A program made the translations under genes and the position numbers. Shown here in pieces: positions 58,893-64,000 of a DNA stretch of 64,000 bases. Where the stretch lies: NCBI RefSeq assembly GCF_008084145.1, contig NZ_VSDO01000002.1:186001-250000 (forward strand), given 5' to 3'. The notes under the pieces are model-generated. The model was not told where the DNA came from. It did no database searches and saw nothing but the letters and a program-made list of their open reading frames with translations. This DNA comes from Paenibacillus faecis (GTDB lineage: Bacteria; Bacillota; Bacilli; Paenibacillales; Paenibacillaceae). Each line of letters starts with the position of its first letter. The stretch's first letter is position 1.

Positions 58893-60005
58893 ATGGGAGA
58901 GACATGGGTGCTTCGCCGCGTAAAGCGAGTCGGCGGGGAAGAGGTCGATATCGTGATCGACCGCGGCCGGATCGCGGAGATCACGGGGCCGGGCCAGGGC
59001 CGCGCTCCAGAGGAACGGGACGGCCAAGGGTTGTACGTGTCGAGCGGCTGGATCGATATGCATGTTCATGCGTTTCCCGAGTTCGACCCCTACGGCGACG
59101 AGATCGATGAGATCGGGGTCCGCCAAGGCGTGACCACGATCGTGGACGCGGGCAGCTGCGGGGCGGACCGGATCGCCGACCTCCTCAAGGACGGGGAGCG
59201 GGCGAAGACGCGGGTGTTTGCTTTTTTGAATATATCGCGCATCGGTCTGAGCCGTGTCGACGAATTGTCGCGCATGGAGTGGATCGACCGGGAAAAGATT
59301 AACCAAGCGGTCAACGCCGCCGGGGAGTTCATCGTCGGCTTGAAGGCACGCATCAGCCGAAGCGTGGTCGGGGACAGCGGCATAGCGCCGCTGCGCGCGG
59401 CCCGGGAGCTGTCCGGGGAAACGGGACTGCCGCTGATGGTCCATATCGGGTCGGGGCCGCCGGACATCCGGGAGGTCGTTCCGCTTTTGGCGGGAAGAGA
59501 TATCATCACGCATTATTTGAACGGCAAAAAGAACAACCTGTTTGACGCCGGGGGACAGCCGCTTCAGGTGCTGGTCGACGCGATCCGGCGGGGCGTTCAC
59601 CTGGATGTGGGACACGGTACGGCCAGCTTCTCCTTTCGGGTCGCCGAAGCAGCCAAACGGTACGGCATAGCGCCGGACACCATCAGCACCGACATCTACC
59701 GCGGCAACCGGTTGAACGGGCCGGTGTACGGCATGGGCAGCGTGCTGTCGAAGTTTCTTCTTCTGGGATATCCTTTGGAAGAAGTCATCGCAATGGTAAC
59801 CACGCGGGCCGCGGCCTGGCTGGGCAAACCGGAGCTTGCGCGCATACGTGCGGGAGAAACCGCCAACCTGACGCTGTTCCGTCTGGACGAAGGCCCGGCG
59901 GTGCTGCGCGATTCGGAAGGCGAAGAGCGGCAGGCGAAGCAACTTATTCGAGCCAAGGGAGTTGTGATGAATGGGGAATTCATGGAATGCGAAATACGGC
60001 CTTAA
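58893..60005 (+). CDS. Amidohydrolase/deacetylase family metal-dependent hydrolase
   Basis: 370 aa from ATG 58893 (AAAAAGGTG 6-7 nt upstream; GTG 58884 lies inside that site). The amidohydrolase fold shows the metal motif GWIDMHVHAFPE, the carboxylated Lys in IVGLKARIS, His in LMVHIGSGP and HYLNG, and the Asp in ISTDIYRG. It likely removes an acyl group from an N-acylated amino sugar acid. It overlaps the dgaE-like gene by 35 bp. Confidence 0.85.
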   Translation: MGETWVLRRVKRVGGEEVDIVIDRGRIAEITGPGQGRAPEERDGQGLYVSSGWIDMHVHAFPEFDPYGDEIDEIGVRQGVTTIVDAGSCGADRIADLLKDGERAKTRVFAFLNISRIGLSRVDELSRMEWIDREKINQAVNAAGEFIVGLKARISRSVVGDSGIAPLRAARELSGETGLPLMVHIGSGPPDIREVVPLLAGRDIITHYLNGKKNNLFDAGGQPLQVLVDAIRRGVHLDVGHGTASFSFRVAEAAKRYGIAPDTISTDIYRGNRLNGPVYGMGSVLSKFLLLGYPLEEVIAMVTTRAAAWLGKPELARIRAGETANLTLFRLDEGPAVLRDSEGEERQAKQLIRAKGVVMNGEFMECEIRP

Positions 60006-61074
60006 GCGCGTGATCAACGCCAGCGGGCGCATGAGTATTCTCGGCGTGTCCGCGCCGAGCGATACGGTGATGGAAGCCATGAAGCAAGGCGGACAAAGCT
60101 ATGTCGAAATCGCTGATCTGGTGGATAAGGCGGGGGATTACATCGCGAACAAGATCGGCTCCGAGGCGGCCGTCGTTGTCAATTCGGCGTCCAGCGGCAT
60201 CGCTCTTTCCGTGGCCGCGCTCGTCACGCGGGGAAATCGGCGGCTCAGCGAACGGCTGCACCAGGAATTCATCATCCGCAATGAAATCATCCTGCTCAAG
60301 GGTCACAACGTACAGTACGGCGCTCCCGTCGAGACCATGGTTCATTTGGGAGGCGGCCGGCTGGTGGAAGTCGGGTATGCCAATGAAGGGAAGGCGGAGC
60401 ATATCGCCGACGCCGTGAACGACAATACCGCGGCGATCCTGTATGTGAAATCCCATCATACGGTCCAGAAAAACATGATTTCCGTCGAAGAAGCCTGGCA
60501 GGTGGCTCAGGACAAAGAAATCCCCCTTATCGTCGATGCGGCGGCCGAAGAGGACTTGCGAAAGTATGTGGCGTGCTCGGATTTGGCGATTTACAGCGGC
60601 TCCAAAGCGATCGAAGGTCCCACCTCGGGCATCGTGGCCGGGAAACGCCAATATATCGACTGGCTCAAGGTGCAGCTGCATGCCATCGGGCGCAGTATGA
60701 AGGTCGGCAAGGAAACGATCTTCGGTCTTCTGCAGGCCCTGGATGAATACATGGTCAAAGAAGATAAGAGCGAGCAGGAGAAAGCGTCGCTGCAAGCGTT
60801 GATGCCGCTGAACGACATTCCCGGGGTCCGGGTGACGATCGTCCAGGATGAAGCCGGACGGGCCATTTACCGCGGGCGCGTTCATATCGATCCGGCGGCC
60901 GTCGGCGTATCCGCGAAGGAAGTGGCCTCGGCTCTTCAGCAGGGGGACATCGCCATTTATACGCGGGATTACGGGGTAAGGCAGGGGTATTTCGATATTG
61001 ACCCCCGCCCCTTGCTTGGGGACGACATCCAGGTGATCGAGTCCGAAATCCGAAAATTGACGGGAGGCAAGTGA
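59971..61074 (+). CDS. dgaE: DgaE-like PLP-dependent ammonia lyase
   Basis: 367 aa. A SelA/DgaE-type fold-type I PLP enzyme: NASGRMSILGVSAPSDTV opening, VDAAAEEDL (Asp to the PLP ring nitrogen) and the Schiff-base Lys in IYSGSKAIEGPTSGI. In Salmonella, DgaE deaminates D-glucosaminate-6-phosphate to KDGP. With a kinase gene in this operon and no PTS genes, it may act on the free sugar acid instead. AAGGGA precedes the ATG. Confidence 0.85.
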   Translation: MGNSWNAKYGLKRVINASGRMSILGVSAPSDTVMEAMKQGGQSYVEIADLVDKAGDYIANKIGSEAAVVVNSASSGIALSVAALVTRGNRRLSERLHQEFIIRNEIILLKGHNVQYGAPVETMVHLGGGRLVEVGYANEGKAEHIADAVNDNTAAILYVKSHHTVQKNMISVEEAWQVAQDKEIPLIVDAAAEEDLRKYVACSDLAIYSGSKAIEGPTSGIVAGKRQYIDWLKVQLHAIGRSMKVGKETIFGLLQALDEYMVKEDKSEQEKASLQALMPLNDIPGVRVTIVQDEAGRAIYRGRVHIDPAAVGVSAKEVASALQQGDIAIYTRDYGVRQGYFDIDPRPLLGDDIQVIESEIRKLTGGK

Positions 61075-61075
61075 G

Positions 61076-61831
61076 ATGTCGCAAATCGCAAAGCGTTTCT
61101 ATAAGGATCGTGTGGCTCTGAATGTACTGGCGAAGGATATCGCCAACGCCAAGGAAGTGTTCGAGGCGGCGGAAGGCCATGTTTTGGTGGGGGTGCTCTC
61201 CAAGGCTTATGCCACGGTTGAAGAAGCCGTGGCCGCGATGAAAGCCTACGGGAAGGAAATCGATGAAGCCGTCTCCATCGGCCTCGGCGCGGGAGATAAC
61301 CGGCAGGCGGCGGTTGTGGCGGAGATCGCCAAGCATTACCCGGGGAGTCACATCAACCAGGTGTTTCCGGCGGTCGGAGCGACCCGGGCCAACCTCGGCG
61401 GGAAGGACAGCTGGATCAACAGCCTGGTGTCCCCGACCGGGCGTCCGGGATACGTGAACATTTCCACGGGGCCGGTCAGCGCGGCCGGCGGGGAAGCCGC
61501 GATCGTACCGGTCTCTGCGGCAATTGCGCTTGTGCGCGATATGGGAGGCAACGCGCTCAAATATTTCCCGATGCAAGGCCTTAGCCGGGAAGAGGAGTAC
61601 CGGGCGGTCGCCTCGGCCTGCGCCGAAGCGGGATTTGCGCTGGAGCCGACGGGCGGCATCGATATGGACAATTTCGAGGCGATTTTGCGCATCGCCCTGG
61701 AGGCGGGCGTAAGGCAGGTCATTCCTCACGTGTATTCCTCCATCATCGAGAAGGCGACGGGCGAAACCCGGGTTCAGGACGTACGCGCCCTGCTCGACAC
61801 GATGAAAAAGCTGGCGGATACCCATGCCTAA
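61076..61831 (+). CDS. dgaF: DgaF-like 2-keto-3-deoxy-6-phosphogluconate aldolase
   Basis: 251 aa. Class I TIM-barrel aldolase. Family motifs include VALNVLAKDIANAKEVFEAAEGHVLVGVLSK, SHINQVFPAVGATRANLG and LEPTGGIDMDNFEAIL. It splits KDPG to pyruvate and glyceraldehyde-3-phosphate. It begins 1 bp after the dgaE stop with GGGAGGCAAG upstream, and overlaps the kinase gene by 8 bp. Confidence 0.88.
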   Translation: MSQIAKRFYKDRVALNVLAKDIANAKEVFEAAEGHVLVGVLSKAYATVEEAVAAMKAYGKEIDEAVSIGLGAGDNRQAAVVAEIAKHYPGSHINQVFPAVGATRANLGGKDSWINSLVSPTGRPGYVNISTGPVSAAGGEAAIVPVSAAIALVRDMGGNALKYFPMQGLSREEEYRAVASACAEAGFALEPTGGIDMDNFEAILRIALEAGVRQVIPHVYSSIIEKATGETRVQDVRALLDTMKKLADTHA

Positions 61832-62840
61832 ACGGATCGCGGCGTTCGGCGAAGTGATGATGCGCCTGCAGGTGCCGGGGGTTGAGCTGCTTTCGCAATC
61901 CAGCGTCCTGAATTACTCTTTTTCCGGGACCGGTGTAAATATCGCCTCGGCGTTATCCCGGTTCGGCCATGCCGGGTACCTCGTCACCCGCCTGCCCAAC
62001 GGACCGCTCGGCGACGCGGCCGCGGCCTATTTGCGGAAGCTCGGAATCGGCGCGGATTTCGTGCAGCGGGGCGGCAGCTATCTGGGCATGTATTTTTTGG
62101 AGAACGGCTTCGGCGTCCGGCCGAGCCGGGTTACTTATACCAACCGGCTGGAGAGCAGTTTCAACACCGCGCCGGAAGGGACCTATGACTGGGAGGGCAT
62201 CGCGGCCTCCGTCGACGCGGCCCATTTTTGCGGCATCACGCTGGCCATGAACGACGGTGTCCGCGGCCATATGCTGGCCATGGCTCAAGCCGTCAAAAAG
62301 CGGGGCGGGGCGGTGGTGTTCGACTGCAACTACCGTCCTTCGCTCTGGGGAGAGCGGGGCTACCTCGCCGCACGGCCGCATTACGAACGAATGCTGGAGC
62401 TGGCGGACATCGTCTTGATGAATGAGAAGGACGCGATGCTCACCCTCGGCATGAATACGGAGAAGGAGACGCGGGAAGATCGGCTTAAGGCGCTGATTCC
62501 GGCGGTGGCCGACAAATTCGCAATCCGGGTCATTGCCGGAACGCACCGGGATATCCATGCGGATAATTCCCACTCCCTGCGCGGCTTTATTTACAAAGGC
62601 GGACAATTTGCGTTTTCCCGGCGGCTGACCTTTTCCGTCCATGATCGCATTGGAGCCGGAGACGCCTTTGCTAGCGGCATCATTCACGGGGAACTGGAGG
62701 GCTTTCCGCCGGAGCGGTCCGTGAACTTCGCGGCTGCCGCGGGAATGCTGGCCCATACGGTCGCCGGCGATACCCCGATGGCTTCGGAGGCGGAGGTGTT
62801 CCGGGCGATCGACAGCCGTATAGGCGATGTGGAAAGGTAG
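61824..62840 (+). CDS. 2-keto-3-deoxygluconate kinase (PfkB family)
   Basis: 338 aa. Ribokinase/PfkB fold: N-terminal GEVMMRL, the substrate stretch GTGVNIASALSRFGH, and the C-terminal anion-hole signature DRIGAGDAFASGIIHGEL with the catalytic Asp. It phosphorylates KDG, feeding DgaF. It may also serve KDG from the uxa pathway at 13.6-18.4 kb. It overlaps the GntR gene at its stop. Confidence 0.85.
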   Translation: MPKRIAAFGEVMMRLQVPGVELLSQSSVLNYSFSGTGVNIASALSRFGHAGYLVTRLPNGPLGDAAAAYLRKLGIGADFVQRGGSYLGMYFLENGFGVRPSRVTYTNRLESSFNTAPEGTYDWEGIAASVDAAHFCGITLAMNDGVRGHMLAMAQAVKKRGGAVVFDCNYRPSLWGERGYLAARPHYERMLELADIVLMNEKDAMLTLGMNTEKETREDRLKALIPAVADKFAIRVIAGTHRDIHADNSHSLRGFIYKGGQFAFSRRLTFSVHDRIGAGDAFASGIIHGELEGFPPERSVNFAAAAGMLAHTVAGDTPMASEAEVFRAIDSRIGDVER

Positions 62841-63565
62841 TGGAAGTGAACATGAGCTTGTCCCGAAAAGACCGGCCGTTATATTTGCAAATCAAACAAA
62901 TTTTAAAGGATCGTATTTTGCACGGCGTTTACGCGCTGGGAAGCAACATTCCGTCCGAACCGCTGCTCGAGAGAGAATTTTCCGTCAGCAAAATAACGGT
63001 ACGCGCGGCGATCAGTGAATTGGTGCAGGAAGGCTATTTGGAAAAAGGCAGCGGGAAGGGCACGAAAGTCATCCGGAACAAAGCGGCCTCCAAACTGTCG
63101 AAGTGGAAGCCTTTCACGGAAATTCTCGTGGAATCCGGACACCGAATCCGCAAGCGGTGGCTGCGGACGGAAATCGTGTCGAACGAGGAAGGAACGGAAC
63201 TGTACCGGGCGTTCGGCACGCGCTGCTTGAGGATGGAGCGCCTTTATGATTTGAACGATCAGCCGTATATTTTTTACGTGCACTATTTGACCATCGAGCT
63301 TGAAGGCCTGGAACTGACCGATATGAAAGATCAATCGTTGTATGAGCTGCTGGAAGAGCAGGGCTTGTCCCTGGACCGGCTGCGGGACGAATTCGGCGTA
63401 GAGTCGGCCGGGCCCGAGGTGGCGGATATGCTGAATCTGGAGGAGGGAACCCCCCTCCTGAAACGCAGCCGCTATTCCCGTGACGGACGGGGAAGGATCA
63501 TCGAGCTGAGCATCGGTTATTACAATACAGGGCTGCAGAATTACATCGTGAACTATGACGTGTAA
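62840..63565 (+). CDS. GntR family regulator (HutC/UTRA type)
   Basis: 241 aa from GTG 62840; ATG 62852 is an alternative. The N-terminal winged helix (LYLQIKQILKDRILHGVYALGSNIPSEPLLEREFSVSKITVRAAISELVQEGYLEK) precedes a UTRA ligand domain (about 95-235). It is the last gene of the operon and probably binds the two palindromes in front of the amidohydrolase gene. Ligand likely a sugar acid or its phosphate. Confidence 0.9.
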   Translation: MEVNMSLSRKDRPLYLQIKQILKDRILHGVYALGSNIPSEPLLEREFSVSKITVRAAISELVQEGYLEKGSGKGTKVIRNKAASKLSKWKPFTEILVESGHRIRKRWLRTEIVSNEEGTELYRAFGTRCLRMERLYDLNDQPYIFYVHYLTIELEGLELTDMKDQSLYELLEEQGLSLDRLRDEFGVESAGPEVADMLNLEEGTPLLKRSRYSRDGRGRIIELSIGYYNTGLQNYIVNYDV

Positions 63566-63589
63566 AGTGAGCCTGTATGGGTTTGCCGA

Positions 63590-63637
63590 AAGCGGTGGGA
63601 CGGATTGGCCAGGGCGCCAAGCGGTCCCGCTTTTTTG
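63590..63637 (+). terminator. Terminator after the dga operon
   Basis: GCGGTGGGAC and GGTCCCGC pair with one bulge, followed by six T. Confidence 0.65.
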
Positions 63638-63801
63638 TTTGGGGCTTTAGCCAGTTAAGGTGGCGAAGCGGGCGAAACAATCAAACCACCAGCTATGCGG
63701 GTGGTATAGTGATGCTTATAGCCAAAAACCAACTGATGGTTTCGTTATCATAGGAGTGTTCAAGCTACGATGTACAACGAAAGGAAAAGGTGGCTTAATG
63801 C
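63637..63801 (+). repeat. Dispersed repeat L, copy 2
   Basis: Same order of blocks as 38968-39090, with an additional segment holding an ACCACC-N8-GGGTGGT hairpin and GCTTATAGCC. It abuts repeat R3 at its right end. No coding capacity. Confidence 0.55.
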
Positions 63802-64000
63802 ACTAGCGTTGCATTAACCCGGGGGTCCAATGCTGTAACCGCCTCTCTTCGAACTCTGGCCGGTGGATAAGCGCCTTTTGCGGCGCTATTTTGTCGAATT
63901 TGGCCCTTTGGTGTGAAATAGCGGTCTTTTGGGGTCTTATTTTAGAGAAAGTCGGGCAATAACCGGATTTTTGGGCTCGCACCAGAGAAATAAGGCCCTT
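63799..64000 (+). repeat. Dispersed repeat R3, copy 2, cut by window edge
   Basis: Matches the reverse complement of 32320-32475. Contains the inverted repeats GCGCC-N6-GGCGC (centre 63878.5) and AAATA...TATTT (centre 63929). Continues past the window. Confidence 0.65.

Noticed and set aside
63870..64000. R3 as a further member of the fixed-spacing palindrome family
   Set aside because: The first two centres are 50.5 bp apart, but the next candidate is about 71 bp on and the copy is cut by the window edge; the 32.3-kb copy does not keep the spacing.

Overview
The window looks like a chromosomal segment of a Gram-positive member of the Paenibacillaceae (Paenibacillus or a close relative). The evidence is the moderately high GC content, strong AGGAGG-type ribosome binding sites with frequent GTG and TTG starts, a ccpN-ppsR-glpX gluconeogenesis block, an Lpl-type sugar ABC transporter with a membrane-bound AraC sensor, Bacillus-type LexA and cre boxes, and a PBSX-type phage-tail cluster. 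No rRNA, tRNA or CRISPR array was seen. All assignments come from reading the sequence; no database search was possible.

Layout. 0-1.7 kb: a GH27 alpha-galactosidase cut by the window edge and its AraC regulator. 1.9-6.3 kb: two-component system plus ABC transporter. 6.5-9.1 kb: ccpN (apparently with a non-standard start codon), ppsR and glpX. 9.5-11.9 kb: MFS exporter and divergent LysR regulator. 12.0-19.5 kb: galacturonate/pectin block on the minus strand (sugar isomerase, SGNH esterase, uxaC, uxaA, uxaB, LacI regulator). 19.7-32.0 kb: AraC membrane sensor, sugar ABC transporter with one permease split off on the other strand, and an operon of GH105, GH28, GH43, an alpha/beta hydrolase and a pectin methylesterase. 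A perfect cre box lies in the operon promoter. Together these genes would cut pectin and rhamnogalacturonan, import the oligomers and convert galacturonate to 2-keto-3-deoxygluconate (KDG).

32.6-34.8 kb: XRE repressor, ImmA/IrrE peptidase and an ArpU-like regulator around four copies of one palindromic operator. This is the plan of a PBSX control region. 34.8-42.8 kb: an ECF sigma factor, a second two-component system, a putative beta-propeller protein and a MacAB-like exporter. A 19-bp motif shared by two promoters suggests that the response regulator controls the exporter and the sigma gene. 43.3-55.7 kb: a contractile phage-tail cluster (tail completion, sheath, tube, chaperone with a -1 frameshift, tape measure, LysM, hub, baseplate, fibre, holin, GH25 lysin) with no capsid, portal, terminase or integrase gene. 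It reads as a tailocin whose control genes sit about 8 kb away. 55.8-57.1 kb: small unknown genes, two of them behind a LexA box.

57.2-63.6 kb: a DUF4127 gene and an operon of amidohydrolase, DgaE-like ammonia lyase, DgaF-like KDPG aldolase, KDG kinase and GntR regulator, with two near-identical operators in front. Its kinase and aldolase could also serve the uxa pathway.

The least expected signal is in the gaps between genes. Five elements of about 190-200 bp each carry four palindromes whose centres are 50-52, 61-62 and 50-52 bp apart. Two unrelated palindrome sequences (a TGCA-N4-TGCA class and a GGA-N5-TCC class) use this same geometry. Two further dispersed repeat families, one resembling IS200/IS605 end relics, also occur.
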